DNA of 64,000 nt. Origin: Brasenia schreberi. Lineage: Eukaryota; Streptophyta; Magnoliopsida; Nymphaeales; Cabombaceae. The notes under the pieces were generated by a model. That model did not search any database, was not told the DNA's origin, and saw nothing but the letters and a program-made list of their open reading frames with translations. The stretch lies in NCBI GenBank assembly GCA_036023115.1, contig JAYKKT010000059.1:7637001-7701000 (forward strand), in the 5' to 3' direction. Both the position numbers and the translations under genes were made by a program. Positions 11,100-22,881 of the stretch are shown piece after piece (position 1 is the first letter of the stretch; the number at the start of each line of letters is the position of its first letter).

Positions 11100-11419
11100 G
11101 GACTATAATCTCTCTCTCTCTATATATATATATATGAAGTCGAGATCCTGTCCACCTTGCACATGCCCCGTTCATGCTCACCTATTGCTTTTTGGTGGCA
11201 TAACTTTAACATAAAAATTTTAAAGGATTTTTGAAAATGTATAAAAAAATATTATTACACTCATACCTTCATATAACAATAGTGGGGTATAAGTAGACAG
11301 CGTTAGTAGTGGGTAGGATTCAATCATTTCCTCTCTATTATATATATGTGTGTGATTTTCTATATAAGTGGCGAGCGTTAGTGGTGGGCTGGATCCAATC
11401 ATTTTCTCTCTATTATATT

Positions 11420-11478
<59 letters not shown>

Positions 11479-11490
11479 TTTTCTATCTTT
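11100..11490. repeat. Microsatellites and a ~75-bp tandem duplication
   Basis: CT/TA repeats at 11110-11134. Two copies of a unit containing GCGTTAGT.GTGGG, CAATCATTT and CTCTCTATTATAT, ending GTGTGATTTTCTAT, lie at about 11292-11362 and 11367-11486. The second copy is expanded by (TA)n(GT)n at 11419-11477. Confidence 0.75.
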
Positions 11491-11886
11491 TTTCCACAAA
11501 AAATAAAAATATCTTCATTAACATAGAATGATGTACGAAAAGGCTCAGATATTGACAATAACCATATCCACATCTATAATCATATATTCGTTAACATTCA
11601 TAACTGTAATCATATCCATTCCTAAATTCTTATTATTGAAAATAACCAAATCTTTGTCCATATCTATATCCTTTTTATTTGAAATTAATATCCATATTCT
11701 TACAATTTCTGCTAAAGATAGAATAAGTACATATTATCTCCAGAAATGGATCCCATACTGATCAGATATGCATACCTGAGTTCAATGCCTGGTGGTAAGG
11801 ATAACTATTAACACTTATAACACAGCATCTTAGAGGCACCAACTGGCCAGGGTCCTCTTCGGGTCTAGGTAATTCTATGTGTAGTA

Positions 11887-12180
11887 GGGCTGAGCATTAT
11901 TCAGTTATAACCAAAGTTCCGTTCTACTGAAAATCTATTCGGTTTCGATTTATAATTTCATAAAATTTCGGTTTATCAGTTCAGTTTCTAAGATTTCAAA
12001 ACCGAATAACTGAATATATATATATATATATATCCTTTTGAATTTGGCCATAGAGGGCAAACCAAATAACTAAACCAAAATAATTCACTTGAGTTACCTA
12101 TCGGTTTTCAAATTTTAAGAAAGTTTGGTTATCAGTTAATTCGGTTCAGTTATTGAACCGGACCTACAGATGCACACCCC
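11887..12180. mobile_element. Foldback element rich in CGGTT motifs
   Basis: It begins GGGCTGAGCATT and ends ATGCACACCCC, an imperfect inverted pair. The interior has many TTCGGTT/AACCGAA motifs that can pair across a central (TA)n. The layout resembles non-autonomous plant repeats of GGGGTGTGCA...TGCACACCCC type. No coding region. Confidence 0.55.
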
Positions 12181-14559
12181 CTAATGCCTAGTCCCAATTT
12201 GGTAAACTAGCATGGATTCGGATCGGATCCTATGTACCATTGGAAAGACACACTCAGGTCCCATTATAAGAGGTATGAACAAAACTAGAAAGAAATGGTT
12301 TAGTGTTTTTACATTGAAATTTTTTGTTTATTAATGGGAAACTGCAAGGATTGCGATAAATTTAAATAAAATTTATATGATTTCAAATCTTAATAAAATC
12401 TCACAGATCCAGACCAAATAACTAAATGAGTCTATTCTTGTCTTACCATACACTGGCTCGAACGGGTCGGTGTGTGAGGAGTTTCGGTTGAACCTGACCT
12501 ACACTGACATATCCCATTCATAAAATGTTCGGTCAGGTTTGGGTATGGCAGACCCCTACTGTACATAAACTCATGGGTGTTGAACTTGTGACATTCAACC
12601 CATTGTTTTGTTTTTCAGTCATGTACCATAGAGCCATAGAAAATGTGCTTGTAATCATCTTTGGCATTATACATCCAAATTCAAAAATTACAATTTGTAA
12701 TTTATAATGGTTTGAGGTAGATGTGGCCGGTTCCGGTTTTCCTCGAACTAGGAATTGGAATTGAACGAAAACCGAGTCGGTTACAGTTTTACACTCAAGA
12801 TGGTTTGAGCAACAATGATATGATGCGCACTTGCAAGTTCACTTCTTCAACAACTGTAATTAGTCACAAACTAGAATGCAGCACAGCATCGCGTACACTT
12901 TGATCCGGTGATATGATGAATTACCATTCATTGGTGTTTCCATCTCTCTATCCATCCGTCCGTTCATGGCCATTGTACTCCAGGAAAGCACCAACCAACT
13001 ATGGTGCTTCGACATGTCATTGATCTGCTTTTGAATTGGAAATACCATTCATTGGTTCACGAATGACGAAGAGCTGGCAACCTGGAACCGGAGAACACAA
13101 GAAAACCTTTTCCGACCCATTTCAAGAGAATCCGGTCATCTTCAATCATCAAAACATGCATAGCCACACATGAAATTCTCCTTTCTTTTCGCATTCTTTG
13201 CCACCAAATTTGCAACCATTAGGGAAATCTCAATATCCAATCACAGCACCAATATAAAATTAAGCACCACTGTTCATTATCATCATTCATTACCAAAAGA
13301 AGATAGTAATCTATGGGTGTCAAATCGGGCCACCAGGTCAGGTTCTGGTAAGAAACATGTAGACCTGATGTGGTCTGTTTGGACTACACTACCTGGATCC
13401 AATCGGATTCGTGTCAACCTCTGAATTTGATGTGACTTTAACTAAAAAAGAGGTTTCTATATAAACTCAAGAAGGGAAATTTAAGAAAAACCCACCGAAG
13501 AAGATTAAAAAGGAATGCAAGGAAAAATTGATTTCATGAAAAAAAAAACTAATATATTAAGTAGCTGAATTAGGCGTTACATATAGAGAAAGCTGGGACT
13601 GGTATATAAGGAAAAATTGAATATACTGAACAGAAATATATATAAAATAAGTTTAGTCAGAATCTGGTCCACCCTATCCAACTTTTTTGGTGTGCTCAAG
13701 CCCGACCGGACTAGGAGTTAAATAAGAAGCAAATAATTTTCTAAGGTCAAAACTTCTCAACTGCTTCACTACACCAGTGGTTGAAGATTTGGATGGCAAA
13801 TGTGCAGGAGGAGGATTGAATGTGCATATGTACAAGCTTTGCTGGTTGAAGATGGCCGGACTTCCTTGAAAATGGCTCCAGAGGAGGTTTTATTGATTTC
13901 GCCGCGTTTCAGGATGTCAACTGATCACCATTTCACCGTCGAACAATGTGCTGAAAGCCAGTAGCAGATCGATTCATCGGCGAAGTGAGGTCGCCACCAT
14001 CAACCAGAATCTGAAGAAAACGTAAAAAATGATCAATATACAAGCAGTTCCAACGAATTGTGCAGACCACCTCGCCTGAATTTCATCCAACTCACCCCAG
14101 TAAAATCTTCTAGGTCCATCACTCACTGGTTGAAGCCTCTACATATTTCACCAGCATTCTGTTGGCTTTTATCAGGTTGGGGAACTTCAATCATGGTGGT
14201 CATGATATAAAAGACTAACTCGCGCTAAGGAGCGACTGAAAAGAACGCTCCGGTTGGAGGTTCGAGTTCAGGCGTGCATATCAGTATCTGATGGGGGGAC
14301 TGCATAGCACTAACCTGTCTGTAAAAAGCGACATAAGATTCGACAATTCTTCCCCACTCCTTGTTGACATACATTCTAAAGAAAGGTGAAACTTGGGTAC
14401 ATAAATATAGTTGTACTGTAATAACGGAGAACAGTTGGCACGTAAGAATTGTTCATGTGTAAAAGGAAAAACGTTTTTGAGAAAGTGTATGATTAAGTGG
14501 ATTTAAATGAGTTGATAACTTGACTTATTAACAAACTATCAACTCATCTAAATGAACAG
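12181..14559 (+). other. Intergenic, no gene recognised
   Basis: Short open frames on both strands have no family signatures. A tRNA-promoter-like GGTTCGAGTTC at about 14261 could belong to an old SINE, but I cannot define its ends. Confidence 0.45.
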
Positions 14560-15770
14560 ATAAAAGCAATGGATGAGAAAATTGAATCCTTTGGGAAAAA
14601 CCAACCTTATGAATTGACAGATTTGCTTAAAGAAGGAAGGTCATAAGCTATAAATGAGTTCTTAAAAAGAAATATAAAAGCAATAAATCAATTGACAAAT
14701 TTAAGGCATGGTTGGTTACAAAGGGATTTTGTAAAAGAAGAGGATAAATTATATAAAGCCATATTCTCATATTACGAAATTTGCATCTATTAGGATTATT
14801 TTGATTATTTTATATTTTATAATTAGATTTACATCGGCTATATATAAAAACTATTTTTCTAAATGGTGATTTAGATGAAATCATTTTTATGTAATAACTA
14901 GAAAGATATGTTGTTGAAGGCAAAGAACATAAAGTATATAGGTTGAAGAAATCCCTATATGGCCATAAACAATTACTTCATCAATAGTATTTGACTTTCT
15001 ACAATATTATTTTAAAACTTGGGTTTGTGGTTAATGAACTTGATTTTGTATATATGTTTGGATAGTGAAATCTACTTTATTATTTTATCATTATATATAG
15101 ATGACATATTATTAACTTGAAATAGATGATTGTTAAAATAAATTTTGGTTAAACTCTAAGTTTGAAATGAAATATATGAGAGATGCATCTTATATTTTTG
15201 GTATAAAGATTTTTCGTAATAGAGAGATGTTTGAGTAAAGAAAGATATATTGATTATATCATTAGAAGTTTAGAATAAGTGAATGAAAATCTGCAAATAT
15301 AGATGTTGCTAAAGGGGTCAAATGGAGTAAGATTGATGTCCCAATAAGGGAGAAAACAAGCCTAATATTTCTTATATAAATTATGGGTATCTTGTAACAA
15401 ACAAGGTTGTATACATGCACAAGAAGTAGAGTATTTTGCTTATAGTATGACTGCAACAAGTGCCATTTGGATAAGCTATTTTATACGTGAATTAAAGTTA
15501 AATATAACCAACGAGTCAATTGTCATTTATTGTGACAAAAGTATAATAATTACTCTAATTAATTGTGGAGTTGATAGTTCTAAAAGCAATCATATAATAG
15601 TTATTACGTACATGATATGCATAAATGAGATATCTATATTTATATACCAACTAATTATATAATAATTGACCTCTCGGCCGAAGGTAATTTAGAAGATCTC
15701 TTTACAAAGCATGTTATACATATGAGGTTTGAGATATACCAAGTGTTAGTGTGGAAAGACACATATTGGT
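14560..15770 (+). mobile_element. Copia relic (reverse transcriptase and RNase H)
   Basis: Heavily decayed. Recognisable pieces are a VEGKEHKVYRLKKSLYG-like stretch near 14917-14965, YIDDILLT near 15097-15120, and an RNase H remnant at 15447-15662 (TSAIWISYFIRELKL, VIYCDKSIIITL, SKSNHI). It then ends in a LEDLFTKH-like sequence near 15690. No LTR is recognised. A 54-bp TA repeat begins about 70 bp further on. Confidence 0.72.
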
Positions 15771-15835
15771 TGTTATAAAGAACAAATATATTGATTATGA
15801 AAAATCACATAACAAGTATAACCAAATAAAAGTTG

Positions 15836-15836
<1 letters not shown>

Positions 15837-15900
<64 letters not shown>
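15837..15900. repeat. (TA)n microsatellite
   Basis: Nearly uninterrupted TA dinucleotides with one TG interruption at about 15889. Confidence 0.95.
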
Positions 15901-15901
<1 letters not shown>

Positions 15902-17373
15902 TATATGTAAGTAGAAATGATATTAGTTGGAAATCCACTAAATAATGAGAGTAAACTGGTATTCATTATTCAGTCTTGATGGTCAAGTAGGAAATATATC
16001 ATGGAAGGCCTCTGTTGATGTTCTCATGAAATCGGGAAACAAAGGGCTCCTTTCTCGATTTCGTGAGAAATTTTTTCTATACTCAAGACATATTAAATGA
16101 ACAAACCATTTTTCATTTTTATAAACGACAAAGGTTTAACATGGCCGTTTCTCTTCTAAGAAGAAGAAAACGAAAAACCAATGGTAACCATAATCAAGAA
16201 AAGAATTGCTCAAATATATATACGAGCATCATGAAAATATACAGAGAAAAGCGAAAGAATTCTTTCCTTTGTGAAAAAGCTTGAAGGGAACCGTTAACCA
16301 AGGCAAAAACCTTCTTCATCGATTTCTTTGATCATCTAGGCGCAAACTTGTGAATTATTTCTATGAAGCTTGTTGGGCATCCTTTTCCCGTGCTTATTGT
16401 GTGAATAGGAAGAAGTATTTCATAAATAAAACCAAGAAACTGATAATTGAGAGACTGCATGGAATCAAAGAAGCTGAACTGTGAAGGTAGAACCCAAATG
16501 AATAATGAATAACTGCAAGTAGTAGGAAACCCCAGAACAGTGAAGTGACCCATCAAACCTAAGAGAACACCCCTTTCAATGTCGTCCGCATGCTAATGTG
16601 CATGCCATTCACGAAACCCGATACAGACATGGAAGGAAGAGGAAACAGCTTGTCTGTATTTTTGCCTTGGCTGCAAAGAGTCTACGTCTTCAAAGGGAGA
16701 ATCCTGGTTGATGAACTCACCGTCTACGTGAGCAATAGGAAACAGCAAGTCTAGATCTTGCCCTGGCTCCAGAATCTACGTCTTCAAAGGGAGAAATAAT
16801 TCGAGTTAAAAGTGATCTATGGACACTCTATCCTTAAAACAAATGTATCTATGGAGATGCAAACTTTGAGATTGATTACTACAATGAGCTCATGGGTGAC
16901 AACTAAATCTTCACGTAGTTCACAAAAGTGTGTGTCTGTGAGAGAGAGAGATGCACTCAGTATTTTATGGGGTTTCCTCGACTTTTGGAGTTACCGTGAT
17001 CTAGATGAAGCTTAATGTTTCTTTCTTCTTGCAATCTTACAATTCAATGTAGGCTCACAAGCTCCAACTTGTCATTAGGTTTATCAAGACTGATTCAAGA
17101 GTTCTAAAACAGGTCAAAAAGGCATGCAATTCAGATAAATTACAGTATTAATCTCGAACTTTAATGAAGAAGCAAAATAAGGAGACAGAAAAGTCGAAAT
17201 TTGGCCTGTTTTAGAAAGCAGCCCTAGGGGCTGGCCTGGCCCTGGTGAGCCTAGGAAAATGTGGGCAAGCCAGGCCAGCCCACAGACTATGTGGGACTGT
17301 AAAATGCTGGCCTGGCCCAGTCAAGGGCCAAGCTCATTTTGACTCTCTCTCACACACGCATATATATAAAGAG
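15901..17373 (+). other. Intergenic with a short direct repeat
   Basis: No gene recognised. A ~60-bp segment (GGAAACAGC...TCTACGTCTTCAAAGGGAGAA) occurs twice, starting at 16641 and 16738. A GC-rich stretch at 17215-17340 has repeated GGCCTGGCCC words. Confidence 0.5.
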
Positions 17374-17567
17374 AGAGGTAATGTTAAATACATAATATCC
17401 TTAAGTGTGTAAAAATGCAAAATACTTAAACACGTGGAGTGAAAATTTGAATTATCAATGTACAAAAGTATGAATGGTACTTTTAGTACAAATCTTCATA
17501 AAGATCGAATGATAAAAATGTTTAAGTTTTTTTATACCATAAATATTATGCATTTAGTACTACCTCT
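17374..17567. mobile_element. Foldback/MITE-like element, copy 1
   Basis: The left end AGAGGTAATGTTAAATACAT pairs with the reverse complement of the right end (ATGCATTTAGTACTACCTCT). The arms stay similar for about 40 bp. No open frame of note. Confidence 0.6.
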
Positions 17568-17665
<98 letters not shown>

Positions 17666-17667
17666 AC
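17568..17667. repeat. Compound palindromic microsatellite (CA)n(TA)n(TG)n
   Basis: An AC-rich block, a central TA block and a GT-rich block follow each other, so the tract can fold on itself almost perfectly. It lies between the two foldback elements. Confidence 0.9.
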
Positions 17668-17806
17668 AGAGATAATTCTAAATACATAATACCTTTCAAT
17701 GCATTATCGTGCATAAACATCTATATTGATTGATTGACAAGATCAATGATAGAGATGTTTATGCACAACTATACAAATAAAGATATTATGCATCTAGAAT
17801 AACTTA
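17668..17806. mobile_element. Foldback/MITE-like element, copy 2
   Basis: About 139 bp forming two arms. The inner arms GTGCATAAACATCT (17709) and AGATGTTTATGCAC (ending 17766) are perfect, and the outer arms AGATAATTCTAAATACATAAT and ATTATGCATCTAGAATAACT pair with mismatches. The ends resemble those of copy 1. Confidence 0.65.
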
Positions 17807-18193
17807 TATAATGGTAAATGTTCACACCTTATTTGTCTTCTTATCTACTCAAACATTTGTACAGTTTTATTGGCATAATCGGTAGACATTTGAGTTAAAA
17901 GTATTGTTGTACTTTTGTACTTGAATTTGGTGTACCATACTTATTAAATACATTTTGTTTTATCACCTCAACTCTATGGAATGGTTGAGATGATAAAATA
18001 GATTTGAAAATGAATAGAGTTTGAGTATCTAATGTTATTCTATCTATTATATGCTACCACACTTAAGTGTTAGCAAATTTTAATAAATCTTAATCATTGA
18101 TCTTTGACGGTAGATGTTTGAAATTCAAATTTTAAAAAATAAAATATGCATGTATATCTTTTGAAAATGTACTTTATTTACATAACAAAAGAT

Positions 18194-18197
<4 letters not shown>

Positions 18198-18233
<36 letters not shown>
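18198..18233. repeat. (TA)n microsatellite at the edge of a dispersed repeat
   Basis: The TA run is followed by TCGGGATCATGCTCACCTTTG. A related stretch follows the TA run at 11135 (TCGAGATCCTGTCCACCTTG, then a shared TTCATGCTCACCT-like section), suggesting two copies of one dispersed family. Confidence 0.6.
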
Positions 18234-18236
<3 letters not shown>

Positions 18237-20164
18237 CGGGATCATGCTCACCTTTGACATATTCACTCATTATTTTTGAGTAGCATGAGTATAATTTCAA
18301 AATTGTTAAAGGGCTTTAGCAAAGTACAAAGGATATCAATGCATGAGCATAAGTGTATGGTCCAGCCCTGCATTTTGTCAGGGCTAGACCCATTTGGACT
18401 TCTCTCCAAGTTTTCTCCCACTGCCCGACTTGGAATCCCAAGCAGAAAGAATCGAAAATCCTCAACAGTTAAGACACCTAGAATTTCTTCACAGCTAAGC
18501 CAAATCCTTCTTTAGTAACTCTACCAACCATTCATTTATAGAAGCGGCATGCAATGATGCCTCTACTTTTACCTAAGTCTTCGTTTATGAAAAGAAAATG
18601 GCCCTTTGTTTGCCTTGAATACCTTAATACAATTTTACCTCGAGGCTTGGTTTAGTTAAAAACTTTAAAAATTGTCATTAGTCAAATTTCCATGAACACG
18701 ATCCAAACTGAACATATATAGCAAGCAGAAGAGTTTTTAATGATGTATATCGTCAAATGGATATGTGCTGGATCCAATAGCGTACTGGGTTAGTCATAAA
18801 ACCATATCCAATTAATAAATGAGATTGGTCATGAGCCTACGGCTTACAGAAAATAGAATATATCTGAGGGACACCTGACCTGATTCACATGTATTTATTT
18901 TATATGTTCTTCTCTATTAAATTCATATCTAATGTTTCTCACAATAATGCTGATATTGGATTAATTGGATCCAGTAATACCAACCTGAACCCACCCTAAA
19001 ACACTTGCGTCAAGCCCCAGAATGTGATGTGTCGACATCAAGATTTCAAAGAATTTCATTTATATGGGCGTGTTTGGATTCTGGAACTGGAACTATCTTA
19101 GAGCAGACACAACACGAACAAAACCTCAAAAGTTTGCACTTGTGTTCATCCAAAGTAACCTGAAAAATAATCGGTTTGTGATGATCACGACTCCGGAAGC
19201 AAAAGTTTGTATTTCTTTCGGACAATCTCCTAATTGTTCCAAAGCAACTAGAAGGAGATTCTTTAACTAGAAAGAATTTCGATCAGGTGGACAGGCATGC
19301 GGTAAGAGATCAAATTCTCCTCCCCACGGGAGCTCACCAGAAACACGAAACAGTTGGCAATAAAGCACTTAACATGACCATGACCCGAGATGTCTTCAGC
19401 ATGTCCACCCAAAGCAGCTTGAAAAAATTGAGTCATGTTTGGATTCACATGTTTCATGCACAAATGTGAAATGACACGATACTGACACGACCAAAGCACG
19501 AAATTGCTACCCATATCTTATGGTTGGTCAAATGGTTACGACCACAACCACAGTGATTGTATGGCACCCACCACATCGCGTTAATGAGTGTAGGGGTGGC
19601 AATTCATATCGTATCAACTCGGATTCGTGTGTTAGAGAAAACGTAAAGATACGAACACAACCCGGGTTTTCACTCGTGTCAACAGAGTCGACACGTAAAA
19701 AAAACTTATTTGTTACCAGGTTGCTGAAGAGTTGTCACCGTGGCCGCACTCGATGGAGAAGAGGCGCACCTATTTTTGAAGAAGAAACGGTGCCATGAAA
19801 CCGTGTTAATTTTATAGGCTTGAGGTTATAAAAGTTACATGTCGCATGCATTTTACTTTATGAAACCCGAACATGACACGACTTTTCTTCTACATACCCG
19901 TCCCGAAATCAACGGTTCTTAATATGCCACGTGTAGAAGAACGATTCAGCACCGTCAGATTTTCTCTCCTGCTAAACGCCCCATGTTTACAGCTGAAATT
20001 ACGAGAAATACCACTGTCCACCTTCCTCTGGGAACCAATGTTTCGGGCCTCCTTTGGCCATGGGTGATTGGATGAGTGCGTTCCACAGGGCTGTCGGGTT
20101 CAAAGTAAATCGTGTTTCGGATCGGATCTGGATCGATGTGATGGCCTTCAATCACAGGACTGAA
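18234..20164 (+). other. Intergenic, no gene recognised
   Basis: Around 19590-19890 a GGGGTGGCAA start and scattered TCGTGTC / GACACGA words suggest another decayed foldback repeat. Short open frames carry no family signature. Confidence 0.45.
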
Positions 20165-20560
20165 CTAAATGTTCAGTTTTGGATAAATGTTTCAATGACC
20201 GATCTCGGTTAGTACAGAACCTAGAACCACCATAACTGAACCTGCTTGAGATGGGTTTCGAGATAATTTCAGTTTGAGTCTAAAACAATCGGCAATTTTA
20301 TTAAAAAGATTTAAAAGTTATAAGAAAATTCAAAAAAATAGAAATGATCGGTTTGAAACTGCCGGCTCTAATTTCGGTTTTATAAAAAATGAAACTGGAA
20401 CCAAATCGAATGGTCTCCAGTTCCAGTTCACCGATTCTGAGTTTAACCAGTTTCTAGCCCGATTTGATTTCAATTGAAACCACTAGATCGGTTAGAAACT
20501 GGAAGCATCTGGTGGCCTCCGCTCCGGTATTACAAAAGATCCTAACTGGATTATGGGTGC
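20165..20560. repeat. AACCGG/CGGTTT-rich repeat
   Basis: Dense CGGTT, AACCAG and CCAGTTCCAGTT words in both orientations around an A/T-rich centre, like the repeats at 11887 and 49300-49670. Ends not defined. Confidence 0.45.
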
Positions 20561-21453
20561 AAATCCGTGCTTCGGGTTTTATTTGTTTCGAGACGTTTCA
20601 TGTTCATGACAGGGACATGCAAACCCGAATTCTACCATATTACATTCAGTAACCATGAACCAGATAGTTATTTGGACCTGCTGTTATATTTCGTGCTTGG
20701 GGTTGCACAGCGTGGTGTTATCTTGTATTAATGTAAATAACTGATAACCCGAAGTCTTCCCCCTATTATTTTGCTCTATTTTTTGTTGGAAAAAAATGTC
20801 TATTTTGGAGTCGTGTCCTTGTCAGGTTCTCGTGTCGGTTCAGATGGATGGACCCGTTCATGTACCGTCCCAAGATGGTCGTACAACACCTATATGCAAT
20901 TATCTTCTTCCGTTTTCTTACATTACGCTTAATTGCACATCGATCTCTTCATTTCTTCGTTCTCTTCCCACATTCGTTTCCGGCTGTTCATTGCTCGGTT
21001 TAGGGATTTGATCGGAACATCTGAAAGCCGATTGAATTGAAGAAGAAGAACGGGAGAGGTTCGTTGAGATTTGGATATTTTTGTTGTTAAGTGTTATTTA
21101 GGGTTTAGTTATGGGCGGATTTTCCCCTCTAATGTCGTTGGAATTTTGGGCTTCCGAGGGGTCCTCACTTCTCAGCTAGGGTTCTTCTCCTCTTTCTCTT
21201 TCCTTTTGTGTAAATTCTTGCACAGTAGAAGATTAGGATTTTGTAAATACTCCGGAAGAGGCAAAACCGAAATACAGGAAGGTGTTGAGGGGTGAAACTA
21301 GGGTAATTGGGAGGATCTTAATTCGGTGATTTGCGACGAGGAAGGTGAAGAAGGAGAAGGGAGCGCCTTAAGATCAAGGAGAGCGAGAGGTTGTGTTTGT
21401 GTGTCCTCCTGCTTCTTCTTAGTCGGTTTGTTGGCTAGTTGAAAGTGGCGAAG
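20561..21453 (+). promoter_or_regulatory. Upstream region and probable 5' leader of the carrier gene
   Basis: No clear TATA box. Pyrimidine-rich tracts occur at 20940-21000 and 21180-21220. A short upstream reading frame of 22 codons starts at ATG 21111 and stops at 21177-21179; it would lie in the leader if transcription starts before it. The transcription start cannot be placed from sequence. Confidence 0.4.
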
Positions 21454-22467
21454 ATGAGCTTCACAGCAGCCGAGGAGGATTCGAGCACGGAGATTCATCT
21501 ACCAGCCGACGTAGACTGGCAGATGCTCGACAAATCCAAGTTCTTCCTCCTCGGCGCAGCCCTCTTCTCCGGCGTCTCCGGCGCGCTCTACCCTGCTGTC
21601 GTTCTGAAGACCCGCCAGCAATGCTCCGCCTCCACCTCGCACCCTGCGTGTCTCCGCCTTGCTATGCAAATCCTCCGCCACGAGGGTGTTGCCGGTCTCT
21701 ACAGAGGCTTCGGCACGTCGCTGATGGGCACAATTCCAGCCCGCGCCCTCTACATGACCGCGCTGGAAATCACCAAGAGCAGCGTTGGTACCGCCACCAT
21801 CCGCCTTGGCTTCCCGGAGCCTGCTGCAGCTGCCATGGCCAACGCCGCTGCCGGAGTGAGCGCTGCCATTGCGGCACAGCTTGTCTGGACGCCTGTGGAT
21901 ATTGTAAGCCAGCGCCTTATGGTTCAAGGCAGCGAAGGAATGCAGATGAAATACCGAGGAGGCATCGACGCGTTTCGATCCATCATCTGTAATTGTGGAG
22001 TAAGAGGCTTCTATAGAGGATTCGGCATGTCGATTCTCACATATGCACCTTCCAATGCAGTATGGTGGGCATCATACTCTGTGACGCAAAGAGGGATTTG
22101 GGGAGGTCTGAATTTCTTGTACAGTAAAGAAGAGAAAGGTGGTGGTGGCGGAGGGTGGCGGCCGGGTGGAACCGCCGTGGTGGCAGTGCAGGGGCTGAGT
22201 GCGGCAGTGGCGGGAGGGGTTGCCGCACTCGTAACCACGCCCCTTGATACCATTAAGACGAGGCTGCAAGTATTGGATGGGGAGGAGAATAGGAAGGTAA
22301 CAGTTGGGCAAACCATCAGGAATCTGGTCAAGGAAGGTGGGTGGACGGCTTGTTACAGAGGTTTGGGGCCGAGATGGGCTTCCATGTCGGTTTCTTCCAC
22401 TACCATGATCACAACCTATGAATTCCTCAAGCGTTTGTCTGCCAAGAGTCGGGAGGTATCGACGTGA
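21454..22467 (+). CDS. Mitochondrial carrier family protein (SLC25, SLC25A44-like), single exon
   Basis: 337 codons, intact. Members exchange small metabolites across the mitochondrial inner membrane; which substrate this one carries cannot be read from sequence. Three tandem carrier repeats are visible, each with the signature after its first helix: YPAVVLKTRQQ (residues 46-56), TPVDIVSQRL (146-155) and TPLDTIKTRLQ (262-272). The second halves read GLYRGFGTSLMGTIPARALYM (81-101), GFYRGFGMSILTYAPSNAVWW (185-205) and ACYRGLGPRWASMS (299-312). The pattern DWQMLDKSKFFLLGAALFSGVSGALYP is close to the plant group resembling human SLC25A44, a branched-chain amino acid carrier. An acidic N-tail (1-25) and a glycine-rich insert (229-239) are not membrane-embedded. 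I chose ATG 21454 (GCGAAGATGAG); the frame is open five codons upstream without an ATG. GC content is much higher than the flanks. No intron. Confidence 0.95.
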   Translation: MSFTAAEEDSSTEIHLPADVDWQMLDKSKFFLLGAALFSGVSGALYPAVVLKTRQQCSASTSHPACLRLAMQILRHEGVAGLYRGFGTSLMGTIPARALYMTALEITKSSVGTATIRLGFPEPAAAAMANAAAGVSAAIAAQLVWTPVDIVSQRLMVQGSEGMQMKYRGGIDAFRSIICNCGVRGFYRGFGMSILTYAPSNAVWWASYSVTQRGIWGGLNFLYSKEEKGGGGGGWRPGGTAVVAVQGLSAAVAGGVAALVTTPLDTIKTRLQVLDGEENRKVTVGQTIRNLVKEGGWTACYRGLGPRWASMSVSSTTMITTYEFLKRLSAKSREVST

Positions 22468-22791
22468 TAGTAGGTCGAAAGAGAGGAGGGTTGAAAGATT
22501 TGTAAGTAAGTTCTGGTTCTCGTTTTGTTTTGTTTGCGTTTCTTTATTTAGGTTTCTCCTCCCAATCTCATAGTGCAATTACCACGAGCTCATTTCCTCT
22601 TACCATTGCTACTGCTTTTGTCTGATCCAACTTCTACGGTATCTTTGAACTAACACGCACCAGAGTAGGAGCACTATTGGCATATGAATGGTCCTATGCA
22701 AACGCGTGCTTCTGAAAAATCTTTGGGGACCTAATTCGCCATTTGTGTTTTTGCTCACTTTCAACTCTTCCGGTAGTTGGATGATCTACTT

Positions 22792-22794
<3 letters not shown>

Positions 22795-22878
<84 letters not shown>
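22795..22878 (+). repeat. (TC)42 microsatellite downstream of the carrier gene
   Basis: 84 bp of uninterrupted TC, about 330 bp after the stop codon, possibly in the 3' UTR or just beyond it. Confidence 0.95.

Positions 22879-22881
<3 letters not shown>

Noticed and set aside
17458..17733. Open frames with runs of Tyr-Ile and Thr-His
   Set aside because: Products of translating CA/TA/TG microsatellites. The same applies to 11309-11573, 15751-15945 and 25438-25656.
19263..19514. Minus-strand 83-codon frame
   Set aside because: No motif, located among decayed repeats, and no splice context.
22072..22578. Long minus-strand open frames opposite the carrier gene
   Set aside because: Shadows of the GC-rich coding strand. 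No family signature, and they overlap the intact carrier in antisense.
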